A DNA stretch of 64,000 nt from contig BQMJ01000005.1 in the NCBI GenBank assembly GCA_025991245.1, forward strand, positions 248,001-312,000, in the 5' to 3' direction. Position 1 is the stretch's first letter; each line of letters opens with the position of its first letter. A program made the translations under genes and the position numbers. This DNA comes from Galdieria partita (taxonomy: Eukaryota; Rhodophyta; Bangiophyceae; Galdieriales; Galdieriaceae). Below the pieces are notes generated by a model. It saw only the letters and a list, made by a program, of their open reading frames with translations, was not told the origin of the DNA and did no database searches. Shown in pieces: positions 1 through 10,140 of the stretch.

Positions 1-450
1 ACCTGTCGAGAAATATTAAGGCACCAAGCAAGTTCGTTTGGAAACCTTTGAAGTATGAAGATAATAAAGTAGATCCGAAAATACCTACCACTTTAAGGAA
101 TAAGGACTTGTCATTCTGAAAGAATCGTCTTCGTACGTGCTTGAGAAATAGACTTTTAACTGTTTACAAATAGCGTTCATTTGGGCAGAGGACGGATGCG
201 ACTGCGCGATCCAAAAACAAGCTGGCAAAGGAACAAACTACTCAAAAAGCGTAAATACTTCAAGTACAGTTTTTTTATCGAATATACACAGTACCAAGAT
301 ATTCCAAAAAGACCCCCACTCTTCCTCGTCCACTAGTTCTTGTCCCTTGTAATAAGTTTTGAAGCGCTGTTGTCCTCTTTCAACAGCATTCTGATCATTG
401 TCATAACTTCTGTTGTCTTTTGAAGAATCAACTTCCTCTTTATCCAACAT
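1..450 (-). CDS. NSUN2/Trm4-like tRNA (cytosine-5) methyltransferase, 5' part only
   Basis: N-terminal part of a tRNA m5C methyltransferase; the catalytic SAM domain lies beyond the left edge. Seen: start codon at 448-450, exon 1 at 295-450, a 57-nt GT..AG intron (238-294), exon 2 at 89-237, a 43-nt intron (46-88), then exon 3 to the edge. The joined frame reads FKTYYKGQELVDEEEW, then an LPACFWI block, then WFPNELAWCLNISRQ. These match the NSUN2/Trm4/NCL1 N-terminus (YYKAQ..V..EEW, LPxxFRI, WYPNELAWQ). An in-frame ATG at 516 would overlap the upstream UPRT stop, so the ATG at 450 is preferred; only 40 bp then separate two same-strand genes. The family methylates C34/C48-50 of tRNAs in the nucleus. 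Family call is fairly sure; the exact paralog is not. Confidence 0.75.
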
Positions 451-490
451 TTCGGGTTTACTTTTTGTACAGCAATAGAGTTTTCCTGCT

Positions 491-2016
491 TTAGGTTCCA
501 AAATAACGATCGGCAAATTCTCCTAAACCGGGTGTGACTCGACCTGATACGTGCAAATGGTCAATGGCACTCGTTACTAATTTCAATTGCGGAAAGTGTT
601 CAAAACAGGACCGGACACCTTCCGAACTTGCGACTAGAGAAAGAATTATGATATGGCTTTCAATACAGCCTCTTCTTAGCAACTCCTCAACAGCTTTCAC
701 AGCAGTTTTCCCTGTTCCTAAAATAGGGTCCAATAGAAATACATGTTTTTGGGATAACTCGGAAGGTAGTTTACAATATATAACTTTGCGGTCGGAACTT
801 GGATCAAGTGGATCCTTTGCGATAAGCATTTTTCCAATGCATATATTTTTGCAAACTGCTCTTAAACCAGCTTCCATCGCATCTCCACCTCTCATTATGC
901 TAACACTTGCCAATTCTGCAGAATACTTAAAACCATGATATACATCTCCTGTAGGCGTATATACTGAGCTCTGTTGAAATGGAAGCAAACTTAGACCTTC
1001 TTCTGCAATAAGTCTTATTAGTCGATCGGCATGAAAAATAAAATCCTTCAATACCGTCATTCCAGTAACGAAATGTTATTTCTGTGTCATCCACTTACCT
1101 CTCTCGAAGCCTCTCTATCTCGAAATACGGAGTGAAGGCCTTGTATCTGTGGATTATCTCCCATAATCACCAAATTGGGATATAATCGACGTAAATCAGG
1201 TTGCGAAAGTTTCAATGCAATATGTTTGATAACAAGATCAATAGCAACTAGATTTTCAGCTCCTCTTGGTACAATAATATCTGCATATCGTTTAGTTGGA
1301 GCAATAAACTCTTCATAGGAAGGCTTTACAAATTTTTCATACTGAGACAAAACACTTTCTATGGTTCGTCCTCGACTCGAAACATCTCTTCGAATACGTC
1401 TACAAAGACAAGTATCAGGATCCTCATCTACAAATATCTTCATATGAAGCATGTTTCGGATATCTAACGGATAAAAAGTAAGGATCCCCTCAATAATAAC
1501 TACTTCTCCAGGAGTAATCAATCTCTTCACAGGCAAACGCTTGTGAGTCGAAAAATCATAGCAAGGCACTTCTGTTGACTGTCCTCGGATCAATTTTTCG
1601 AGACACAACAACAATAATTCAAAATCTAAGGAATCTGGGTGATCGAAGTTGTAACTACTTGCGTCCTCTTCGTCCTCCAATCCTTTATAAAACCAGTCCA
1701 ATGCAATCATAACACAACGACGGTCTCCAAGTCCTTGCATTATCTTATTACAAACAGTGGTCTTTCCTGAAGCACTTCCACCAGCAACGCCAATAAGAAA
1801 AGGTCCCACGCTCGAAGGCTCGGCTTCTGTCCAATTTACGAGACCAGAGCTTTCCAAATCCACACCTGTTAGTCTCTTAGCACACGTGAAGGCTAGTCGA
1901 GTAACTAGACTCTGACAAGTAGCAGAATCTGGTTTCGTTGTCTCTACTACACCAACTTTGTCGCAACGAGTTTCCATTTCCATTTCTGTTGGAGAGATTG
2001 GATTCTCATTGCTCAA
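491..2016 (-). CDS. Bifunctional uridine kinase / uracil phosphoribosyltransferase (UKL type)
   Basis: Pyrimidine-salvage fusion of about 490 aa. The N-terminal half is a uridine-cytidine kinase with P-loop GVAGGSASGKTT near residue 78 and the DHPDSLDF segment. The C-terminal half is UPRT-like, with HVFLLDPILGTGKTA as the PRPP-binding loop and the usual end PGLGEFADRYFGT. Two exons, 1099-2016 and 491-1045, flank a 53-nt intron (1046-1098). Removing it restores RDREASREDFIFHADRL, the conserved linker of plant UKL proteins. Length and order match plant uridine kinase-like proteins; in those, UPRT activity of the C-terminal half is not always shown, so the second activity is inferred. Its start codon lies 9 bp from the start codon of the divergent hemerythrin gene. 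Confidence 0.92.
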
Positions 2017-2025
2017 GGACGTAAG

Positions 2026-4019
2026 ATGAACTCTTTGAAAAACTTTTCTTGGGAAGTTTGTGATGCCACAGTGATAAGCTCAGTCGACGAAACAACCAGT
2101 AATATTTCATTAACTAATGACTGGAAGAAGAAAACTACAACTGAACACTGCGACTTTGCTGTGGATAGCTTTCGCATAACTCTAGGTCGAGACTTCCTGT
2201 ATGACTCAGTTAAGAAGGAGTTTCGTTGGCATAAGACGTGGTGTTTGCCTCAAATTCAAATACATTTGGAAAATTATCACCAATACTCGGGAAACTTGTT
2301 AGCCAGGTTGCACTGTGTGATTCCAGGAGTTTCACGTGGTCAGTTCGAAGACGTTGGTCTGAAGGGGCATACTTTACAACAGCTTATAAACGGCGAGTGT
2401 TCTTTTTCCAGATTGAGATTTGTTTCAACGAGCAACTTACATGGGGGTAAAAAGTTTCATCTAATATTATCAGTTTGGTGTGATTCAGTATGCATTTTGG
2501 CGTACATGTCGACTGGTATCTCAGTTTACTCAAGAAAGGATGCAGATAAGAAGAGGAAGAAAGCAAAAGACGTTCTTGAAGAAAGAACCGTAGAGACACC
2601 CTTTCGAGTATTCTCTCCAAGTTTATTTGACAGAGATTTCGTCAAGAAAGTGAGTTGAACATAACTTTGTCAGTTCCCTTATTCACTTTTATAGGTGAAC
2701 GACCACAAGGGCCATACAGTTTGTGAGAAAATAGACAACTCCGTGGCAGGCTTAGTTAACTATTTTCAAGCTCCAAATATTCGTGCCAAATGTCGGCATC
2801 CTGTGTTCTTGTTATGCAAGTTTAATAATGTTTTGTCACTGGCGAGAAACTTGAATCTATTTCCAGAGGAAACAAAGGAAATGTTTCATTGTTTCTTATC
2901 TGACTTGGGAATGGTTAGTGATAATTTTCAAGATCATTCACGCCATAAGGACGTTGGTTCTATAACTCATCCTCGTTGGTTTATAATCCTTAAAGACAGC
3001 AAGTCACTATCAGATGAAGGAAAACGAAGAATAGCAGAAAACATGAGATATATAGAATGCAGAATGATCGGCTTTGTACAGTCTCCGTTACTCCTCCCAG
3101 AGCACTATAGTCCTGTTCAAAATATTGTTTTGTTACGGCAATTGTATGAAAGGTGCTACTCTTCGTTTCTATTATCTTCAGATTCCAAGGTAGTGAACGA
3201 TATAGAAATTCAGGAGAAGTGGGATCCAGTCGAAAGCTCACAATGGGAAGATTTTGTGAGTAATATTGAAACAATTTCAAATTCAAGTCACGACTCGTGT
3301 AATATTTCTATAGAAAGTTATACAACTGAGACCTTGGCTGGTGAGAATATTTGTACAAACTGGAATCGAGATTCATTTATTGAAACAAAATCATTTCTAG
3401 AACATTATTTTCGCATTCATCAACAAATTCGCCAACTTTTGTTTCAACTGACTGATGGGGCTACTCAGTGTGTACGAGAACAGTCTCCCGAACTTGTAGA
3501 TAGGCTGAAAATAGTATACCGGAGTTTTTTCCGGTTACTAAGTGCACATGCTCATGCAGAGGATACGGTTATATTCCCTCAGTTGGCAAAAAAGATTCCA
3601 GGAATAACTGAAGCTTATCACGTAAGTATTCCCAGTAAAATTGGAGCACCGTTGTAATGTGTTTTGTAAAGTTGGATCATTTCATGGAAGGACGTGAGTT
3701 GGCCTCACTTGGAGATATGATCGAGAATTTTTTCCCTGAAATGGCCAATGATGTTTTTCGTAAAGTGACCAGTTTCAGTGCAAGATTTTTGCAGCATATG
3801 GAAAAAGAAGAAGAGCATCTGATTCCATATTTAGTTCATGTCTTTAGTGACCATGAAATCGCTATCTTGAAAGAACGAGTGATTTTAGAGACAAGTAATG
3901 TTCTAGTAGATAGTGAAAAAGGTAAAAAAGAGTCGATGATTGAAGTTGCTTGGACGGAAGACATGTCCGACCTTTCCACATGCCGCTATTTCGTTGAGGA
4001 TTCGGGTCCAAGTAAATAG
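2026..4019 (+). CDS. Hemerythrin (HHE) domain protein with a possible Ig-fold DNA-binding N-terminus
   Basis: About 632 aa in three exons: 2026-2649, 2695-3621 and 3672-4019 (introns of 45 and 50 nt, both phase 0). The C-terminal third is a hemerythrin-like cation-binding domain. Metal-ligand motifs are visible: H in FRIHQQI, the HAHAEDTVIFP block, YHLDHFMEGRE formed exactly across the second junction, and HMEKEEEHLIPYL. Such domains hold a di-iron site, as in BRUTUS and FBXL5, and can sense iron or oxygen. Residues about 60-180 contain FSRLRFVSTSNLHGGKKFHL and an ISVYSRKDADKKRKK tail, which recall p53/Rel-like Ig-fold DNA-binding domains. That resemblance is weak and is my inference. No RING or F-box is seen. 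Hemerythrin call strong, regulator role speculative. Confidence 0.75.
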
Positions 4020-4181
4020 TTGTAAGTTTGACAAAAAAACTGGCGGAGAACGAGTTCCACTCATCTTTTAATAGCTTACTTACAAAACTTCGAATGAAAG
4101 TATTGTCGAAACTTGGAAAACTGTACCTGAAACCTTCGCATATAAGTTGTTGAACTGAAAGAGAATATGGTTCGATTAACG

Positions 4182-4900
4182 TTATTGACCAAATCGCTTA
4201 CTTTCATCCTGTAGAAACTGTTTCTCCTCTTCTGTGGTTTCTCTTCCAAAATATTGATTCCTGTGAGGGAAACGACCGAACCTAGCAATTATATCATAGT
4301 GAAGCTTTGCATATGACAGAAGCTTGTCTGCAAACTCTGTGAATTTCTCCTTGCTTGCTTCGTCGGACATCTTCGAGGCTTCCGTTTTTATATCTTGGAA
4401 GAGTCTTAGTGACTCAGACTGACTTTGCAGGTTCTCTTGGTGTTCAAAAGGCAGATAAGCGAAGACACGTTCTATGGGTCGAAGTTTCTTATCTAAGGAA
4501 GAAGAAACAAGTTGTTTTGACAATGCAAAGGCTTTGGCGTCCCAGGCAAAGGCTTTGGCGTCTTTGCGGAACATATTTCGAGGGAACTGGTCCCACAAGA
4601 TGATAAGTGCTAGACGGTAACGAGGGTTGGGGTCATCCAAAAGACTAGCATATTCTTCACTATCTGCCCGTACTAAGTCTTCTCCAAATTTTTCTCTAAT
4701 CTCCTTGTCTACTTCGTCGCCCCCGCGAAACCACACCTGTTGCCTATCTTCACAAATGTCATAGTATAAAAGTTGTTCGTCTGTCTTGCCAAACCAAAAG
4801 TCTAAAATAGCCTAGTAGTTCTAAGAGTCGCGATATATTTATTATGCACTAGACGAACCTTTGCCCGTTGTACAGCAAACTCTTGCAAATATTTTGACAT
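4182..4900 (-). CDS. DUF924 family protein
   Basis: A protein of the TPR-like DUF924 (COG3803) family, common in bacteria and algae, of unknown biochemical role. Two exons: a short first exon 4859-4900 (start codon at 4898-4900, MSKYLQEFAVQRAK) and 4182-4811, separated by a 47-nt intron with donor GTTCGT and acceptor CTACTAG. Splicing rebuilds AILDFWFGKTD, the family opening, followed by VWFRGGDEVD, LIILWDQFPRNMFR and HYDIIARFGRFPHRNQ. About 223 aa, normal for the family. The stop follows the typical RFGQ ending. The near-identical DAKAFAW/DAKAFAL stretch looks like a 21-bp tandem duplication but aligns without a gap to the family, so it is probably ancestral. Confidence 0.85.
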
Positions 4901-5290
4901 TGCTAAAAATCCAAAACTGAAGAATCGCGAGTTATTGAGTGGGTTGGTCATACAACTGAATTATCTGGATGCTATTCTTAAGAAGGATCCACATTTTTTT
5001 GTAACGTTCTTCAAATTCTATTTACTATCTCTATAGAAATATGATTCTCGTTGTTCTTACAGTTGTATGACTAGGATATTTCTTCCAAAGACAAATACGA
5101 AACATGACATCATTGCTTCAGTTGGCTAAAGAGATGCCGGCCCTTGGAGAAGTTAGTGCCTTAAAACTAAGATACTCCAGTTAAACTTTGTTTCGATATC
5201 GGAAATACCAGTAAGGAAGATTAAGGATATGAATATTATACATGTATAATGCAACGATAAAATCGATATAGATACTGTTCCCCTTTGAAA
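4901..5290. other. Intergenic, divergent promoter region
   Basis: Spacer between the start codons of the DUF924 gene (leftward) and the Siva-like gene (rightward). A 26-codon open stretch begins with ATG at 5104 (MTSLLQLAKEMPALGE...), but I see no family resemblance and no convincing splice partner. No tRNA or repeat was recognised. Confidence 0.4.
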
Positions 5291-5802
5291 ATGACTAGTA
5301 AAACAACAACAAGCCTCGCCTATCCCCCCTCAAAGGATGTTTGGCCCTCCCTTTTGGCAAGGCGGGCTGGAATTTCCATGTTTAAGAAGATGGATGAATC
5401 TCATCATCTACTCGATAGACTTGTTATTTTTGTATGGGTCTTAGCACCAACTACTTTCAGGTGCGACGCAAGTCTCCGTTTGGTATCTCCAATCCGATAT
5501 CTATTCATTCAGTCAAACAATGTATACTGATGGGTTTTGAACTTGCTACAAGCTCGCATACCGGGGGTTTGGTTGATGAAAATCATTTTGGCGAAGAAGT
5601 AAAATGTCAGTCTCAAAAAGGAACTTGCATCGAGGTGGCTCAAACACAATGCGCTTTCTGCAAAAGCTATCTATGCAAATTTTGCACTAGAATATGCAGT
5701 TACTGCACAGCAATCTTTTGCCACAATTGTCAGAAAAAGTACGAACAGTACAAAGAGATAGATGCCTCGGGAACTTGCTTATGGTGTGTACCAAATTACT
5801 GA
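5291..5802 (+). CDS. Siva-like cysteine-rich zinc-binding protein
   Basis: The C-terminus (encoded about 5650-5799) has CAFCKSYLCKFC followed by TRICSYCTAIFCHNC. Its cysteine spacing (CxxC-x4-CxxC-x3-CxxC-x4-CxxC) aligns position by position with the C-terminal zinc domain of the Siva family, with a last CLWC pair near the end. About 160 aa when exon 1 (5291-5431) is joined to exon 2 (5461-5802); human Siva is 175 aa. Both exons are open only if a 29-nt intron (GTATGG..TTTCAG, 5432-5460) is removed; a 38-nt version starting at 5423 also keeps frame. In animals Siva is an adaptor for TNF-receptor and p53 signalling; a red-alga role cannot be inferred. The N-terminal half is poorly conserved and its start uncertain. 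Confidence 0.6.
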
Positions 5803-5921
5803 AAGTATCATATCACCAGTTTTGTCTAATTTTTAATACAAAATATGATGCTATCATCAACTCAAGATGTTACCATCAAAAGAATTTGACTGAGATTGGA
5901 ATTGTTAACTTTGTTCTTCGT

Positions 5922-7379
5922 TTATTCTATACGACGCCATTGACCCTTCCTAAAAAGAGCATCTTCAGCTCTTTTCTCTTCGCGGAACAGTTTGGCAGCA
6001 AAATCCTTGTAAAATGGGGCCTGGTGAAGAAATGCACTAGACATATCCTCATCATGTGATCGGTCATTCTCCCACTGTTTTCGCTCAAAAACAAACAAAA
6101 TGCGATGAAAACGAGAAGCAAGTATTTGCCTGCAAGCAGCAATGGATATAAAGGATGGATGCCATATGTTGGTCTTATCGTATTCAGAAAATTCGTTCGT
6201 ACAGGGTAACCAAAACACCAAACGACCACCTCCAACTAAAGAAAAAGTTGCAAAGTCAAAAAGGGAAGAAACCAGATTGTCCAAGCCAACACGTGAAGTC
6301 TTCGGAATATGATTCAAAACAAATTTGGAATGCAACTTCTCGCCAACAAATTCCCTCGAACTTTCTCTCACTCCATACGGCAAATCGGCAACGATTGCAT
6401 CTAACCAACCACAACATTTCATATGATTGGACATTACAGATTCATGACGCCAAGGATTGTGTAAAATATCACATCGAACGATATCCAACGGTAATTGTAA
6501 ATTGTATTGACGAAAATTGGACAAGATATTTTTTCCTTCACTTTTTCCTTTAAGAACAGTGAAACTCAGATCGGAGCCCAGAGTTTGTGCTCCAAATGCG
6601 GCACATGATATAAGAATGCTTGCAGTTCCAACAAATGGGTCAAGAATCAGTTTCCAATCGTCTGCCAGAGCAAAATTTGCCATAACAAAAGCGAGTTCTG
6701 CGTCCATAGAGGTAGTTCCAATAAAGTTTCGTTTCTTCAGAGTGTACTTTTGAACCTGTTTGATACAACCTTCTGCAACCAAACGTCCAACGAACACTTG
6801 GCTGGGAATATCCGTTCTACAGGGTTCGTTAGTATGACCGGTCTTGGGAAATGAGTCCTCAACTATCCATATTTCGTGCTTAAAGTTTTGCAAATTGATT
6901 TTCCCAGGGAACTGTTGAAGAATCGAGGAATAAAAGTTGATTCTATCCACAGTCTCACCTTGTGAATACCTTCTTCCATAAGAAAACAGTCTACAACGAA
7001 AAGAGTCCTTTTCAGAAAGGAAAAGCTCTTTGAAACTTTCCTTTCTTAAATTCTGCAACTCTTTTAAACAAAGCTCGTGGCTACGGGCATAACTCCAAAG
7101 ACGAATAATAGCACGCACCAGTACGCAGCGAGAGCCTACCAGGAATGCCTCGTGATCACTTTCAAAGCTTGCGAAATAAAAGATGTTTCGATTTTTCTTG
7201 GAGCCTGTTTCAACGTCGCAAGAAACTAAACGAATAGTCTCCCCAAAACTGTCTTTTTGCAGATTTGGTTTAGCGCTGCTGTTGTTAAGTCTTCTAGCTA
7301 CAAGAGAATACACAGATAACAGTTCTGGAACAGAAAACTCCACATGAATATCTCGAAAAATTACCAGGTATCTGTGCAT
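5922..7379 (-). CDS. TRM11: tRNA (guanine10-N2)-methyltransferase Trm11/TRMT11
   Basis: Catalytic subunit that methylates N2 of G10 in cytosolic tRNAs, working with Trm112. One uninterrupted frame of 485 aa. Seen: GTTSMDAELAFVMAN, the family signature; SAM-binding motif LDPFVGTASILI about residue 245-256; and catalytic motif DAIVADLPYGVRE (DLPY in place of NPPY), typical of the THUMP-linked methyltransferases. The N-terminus MHRYLVIFRDIHVEF matches the Trm11 opening. No intron is needed, unlike most neighbours. It converges on the Siva-like gene with a 119-bp gap. TRMT112 is not in this window. Confidence 0.93.
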   Translation of the reverse strand: MHRYLVIFRDIHVEFSVPELLSVYSLVARRLNNSSAKPNLQKDSFGETIRLVSCDVETGSKKNRNIFYFASFESDHEAFLVGSRCVLVRAIIRLWSYARSHELCLKELQNLRKESFKELFLSEKDSFRCRLFSYGRRYSQGETVDRINFYSSILQQFPGKINLQNFKHEIWIVEDSFPKTGHTNEPCRTDIPSQVFVGRLVAEGCIKQVQKYTLKKRNFIGTTSMDAELAFVMANFALADDWKLILDPFVGTASILISCAAFGAQTLGSDLSFTVLKGKSEGKNILSNFRQYNLQLPLDIVRCDILHNPWRHESVMSNHMKCCGWLDAIVADLPYGVRESSREFVGEKLHSKFVLNHIPKTSRVGLDNLVSSLFDFATFSLVGGGRLVFWLPCTNEFSEYDKTNIWHPSFISIAACRQILASRFHRILFVFERKQWENDRSHDEDMSSAFLHQAPFYKDFAAKLFREEKRAEDALFRKGQWRRIE

Positions 7380-7833
7380 TGTAAGTTCATACTTCTCTAG
7401 TTAAACTGAACATTGTGTGACGTCTTTTACTGGCTCTGCACTGACATCTCCAAAAGAGGCTCAAGGCGTTGTCACGGCGATTATATTTCTCTTTTAAAAA
7501 ATTTACAATTCGGCTGTTCTATCACTATCATGACGGCTTACAGAGTGTAGTGTGCAGTACAATTCATAAGGTTTTTATTTGCAGTTAACAAGTTCTCCCT
7601 GCACTAGACAGAGAACAACAAAATGAGTTTTTGATTCATTCCTAGTAAACCGTTCCACTGACGAAGAAAGTTTCTGTTTGTCTCGCAGAAATGCTTTTCG
7701 AAAACTTGAGCTTCTATTAGTTTCAGTTCAGAATAGTTATTTTATCCTTAACCTGTACAAAGTTTGCAACTGAGCTCAGGTTTCCGAATTTCTACTCTGT
7801 AGGTCAAGAATAAAAACAGTCTTTGCTCATTCA
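7380..7833. other. Intergenic spacer
   Basis: Between the Trm11 start codon and the glycolate-oxidase pseudogene. I see no coding frame, tRNA or repeat. It would hold the Trm11 promoter and whatever remains of the pseudogene promoter. Confidence 0.4.
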
Positions 7834-8700
7834 ATGTATGGAGAGCACTTTACACCTGTCAACACATATGAGGACCAAGCTTTCGCAAAAAGCAAATTAC
7901 CCCAATGGTATGTCTTTGTATGATCTCAGATTCTGCTGTCATATCCATTACTAGGTTTACACAACTATTATGTCTCAAGAGCAGATGATCAGTACACACT
8001 GGAAGATAACGTAACAGCTTTTCGAAGAATACGCTTTCGGCCACGCGTTCTTGTGGATATTTCAGTACAAAATATCTCAACTACTACATTAGGAATACCG
8101 AGTAGCTTTCCTCTCATAACTGCACCTCCTGCAATGCAGAAAATGGTAAACGTTTTATTCTTGTTAAATTTATGTAATTTGGCTATTTCTTGTTCAGATT
8201 CATCCTCATCGAGAAGTCGCCATAGCTCATTCCGCAGAAGAAAATAAGGTAATAATGACGTCGTCTTCCTTGTCCATTTACAACTTGGAAGAAGTCGCAG
8301 GACTGTAGCCAATGTTTCAAAGACGTTCCACCTTTATATATATATATCGTCCTATAACTAGGACGTTGGTAGAAAGAGCAGAAAATGTACAAGGCTCTTG
8401 TATTGGCTGGCTGTTCACGCTCAGAGACTAGCAAGACGTGAAGCCGACAATCATAATAAATTCATCTTGCCACCGTATTCGACCTTTGGAAACTAACTTG
8501 GACAGCTTGTGACGATAAAACTTGGACCAAAAAAGTCGAGGTTCCTCAATAGAATCTTGTTTTTTCTCTCTGATATCTCCTTCTGTTACGTGGAAAGATG
8601 TTGCAGGATCAAGACAAAAAAACAAATTTCCAATAATACTTACAGGAATAACAAAGACAGTGTAGCACAAGCCATTTGTATAGGAAGACCTATCATCTTT
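7834..8700 (+). pseudogene. Decayed (S)-2-hydroxy-acid (glycolate) oxidase gene
   Basis: Remnant of an FMN-dependent alpha-hydroxyacid oxidase (peroxisomal glycolate oxidase family). From ATG 7834 the frame gives FTPVNTYEDQAFAKSKLPQW. After a 47-nt intron-like stretch (7908-7954) come YYVSRADDQYTLEDN, RIRFRPRVLVDIS and ITAPPAMQKM. After a second 52-nt intron-like stretch (8146-8197) come IHPHREVAIAHS and YNLEEVAG. Further homologous pieces lie in shifting frames: TRTLVERAEN (about 8358-8387), YKALVL (about 8388), RLARREADNHNKFILPP (about 8427-8476), SVTWKDVAGS (about 8585) and CIGRPI (about 8678). Lesions: the first junction does not keep frame, TAG at 8305-8307, at least two further frame changes, and loss of roughly 70 codons before CIGRP, including the usual SNHGARQLD active-site block. 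Retained introns argue against a retrocopy. No intact copy is in this window. Confidence 0.8.
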
Positions 8701-9471
8701 GAGTTTTGTTCAGGAATCTCAAGAATACCAAAACATGACAGACAGCTTACGCAACCAAACGCCCGTCCCTAAAGAAAGTTCCTATACCGAGCAACTTGTC
8801 AACAAAAATAGAGTTATCCACTACAAGTCCCTCTGTAGAGAAAACAAACGAATATCTGCGTTCTATTCTAAGCAAGACTCTTGGTTGAGGAGGGAACAAG
8901 AAAAACACTTCAATCCTACAAACAACACCAGTCTGATAATGTCAATGTCGGGAATCAATGGACGGGGGCCTCAAGAGCTATATGAAAGGATATACATAAG
9001 ATCGAATATCTCAAGCGTTCTAATACACGGAATATCCACAATTCAAAAACACAAACATTTTCAACTCTAAAAATTGCAAAATTCTCAAAGTTTCTTTCTA
9101 TTTAGAGTACTCAGATATATCATTTTAATACCGAAATCTCTCAATTTCAACTTAAAGTAGACACTCGAGAATAACAAAAGATCTGTACAACTCGACCGAA
9201 CAGAAATCAAATCACCTTATATCAGTCACCAGCCTTTAATGAGTCAAAATAAACCAAAAAACTCTTCAAATTTCGTTGTTCAAGTGTAACTCAAAGAAGA
9301 AAGTATAGTGAGAACAAAACCGATAGTAAACAAGCAGCCACAGTAACTTGAAAAGTAAGTGGAAACTGAAAAACTAGAACCAAAAATTTCAGAAACTAGG
9401 GAGCGATTGAGCAAGTGACGATTGGCACACAGCAATGGAAAGTCAAACACAACTTGTCTTCAAAGAAGTAA
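8701..9471. other. Intergenic, no recognisable gene
   Basis: A 123-codon frame on the plus strand (8699-9070) starts inside the pseudogene and shows no family resemblance. The pseudogene tail (last FMN-domain helix) could not be followed past about 8700. The rest, 9070-9471, is A-rich with stops in all frames. Confidence 0.35.
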
Positions 9472-10092
9472 CTATGTTGTTGCCCACGCTCTGGCCTTTT
9501 CTAGCTCCTCCTCTATTCTTCTCAACTCCTCCAGGAGTTTCTGGTGTTCCTCCTCAGATGAAGTTTTCTCAGCGGCTCCTAATTCCTGACTCGTCCTTTG
9601 TGGGGAACACGAAACTTGTCGACCCGTTACTGTAGACTGAACTGATGTTTCAACCGCAATACGACATTCTGATGAGCCCTCTGCGAAAGCATAATTATTC
9701 TGAGAAACTGTATCGTCCTTAGCAGACTCTTCTTGCATAACTTCGTTCTTTTCAGGATTGCTTGTTCTGTTAGGCGCCCTCCCGTTCTCACGTGAATGAT
9801 GGTCGCTTCCGGGTGTCTCTAAACTTGCCTGGTCACTAAAACCTTCAACGTGTTTTCTTCGTTTTCTCTCATACGCTGTCGAATCGGAAACAAAAAATGC
9901 AGTTTCATCGTCCAGAGAAGGACGTTGAATAGTAGTCTCAAAACGGCGACTTGAGGCCTTCCCGTTGTTTTTGACACTTTCTTCTCGTTCATATTCGCTA
10001 TCTTCCCAAGTCGTTCCAGGCCTGGAGTGTTTTCCTTCTGTTCTCTTCTTCCTTTGTCGATGAAGTTGCAGCGCCTTTAGCCAAGGATCCAT
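9472..10092 (-). CDS. Uncharacterised charged, mostly disordered protein
   Basis: Single frame of 206 aa starting at a true ATG (MDPWLKALQLHRQRKKRTEGK). Composition is highly polar (Ser, Glu, Lys, Arg, Asn), suggesting disorder. Basic patches KRKKR-like at the N-terminus and YERKRRKHVE near residue 75 could be nuclear signals. The last 35 residues (EEEHQKLLEELRRIEEELEKA) look like a coiled coil. I do not recognise a family. The short conserved N-terminal block may be a peptide motif of a splicing or nuclear factor, but that is a guess. Confidence 0.6.
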   Translation of the reverse strand: MDPWLKALQLHRQRKKRTEGKHSRPGTTWEDSEYEREESVKNNGKASSRRFETTIQRPSLDDETAFFVSDSTAYERKRRKHVEGFSDQASLETPGSDHHSRENGRAPNRTSNPEKNEVMQEESAKDDTVSQNNYAFAEGSSECRIAVETSVQSTVTGRQVSCSPQRTSQELGAAEKTSSEEEHQKLLEELRRIEEELEKARAWATT

Positions 10093-10140
10093 TTATGCCT
10101 CAATCACCAACTGAGTGTATAAAGAATTGGCGGGATTGTA

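Noticed and set aside
4520-4565. Apparent 21-bp tandem duplication in the DUF924 gene (two copies of GCAAAGGCTTTGGCGTC)
   Set aside because: The repeated peptide aligns without gap to the family (FRGDARAFATDALALALA-like), so it is ancestral sequence similarity, not a recent insertion.
8335-8347. TATATATATATAT microsatellite
   Set aside because: Very short and inside the decaying oxidase gene; no sign of function.
8699-9070. 123-codon plus-strand frame after the oxidase pseudogene
   Set aside because: It starts within pseudogene sequence, has no family resemblance and unusual composition; probably chance.
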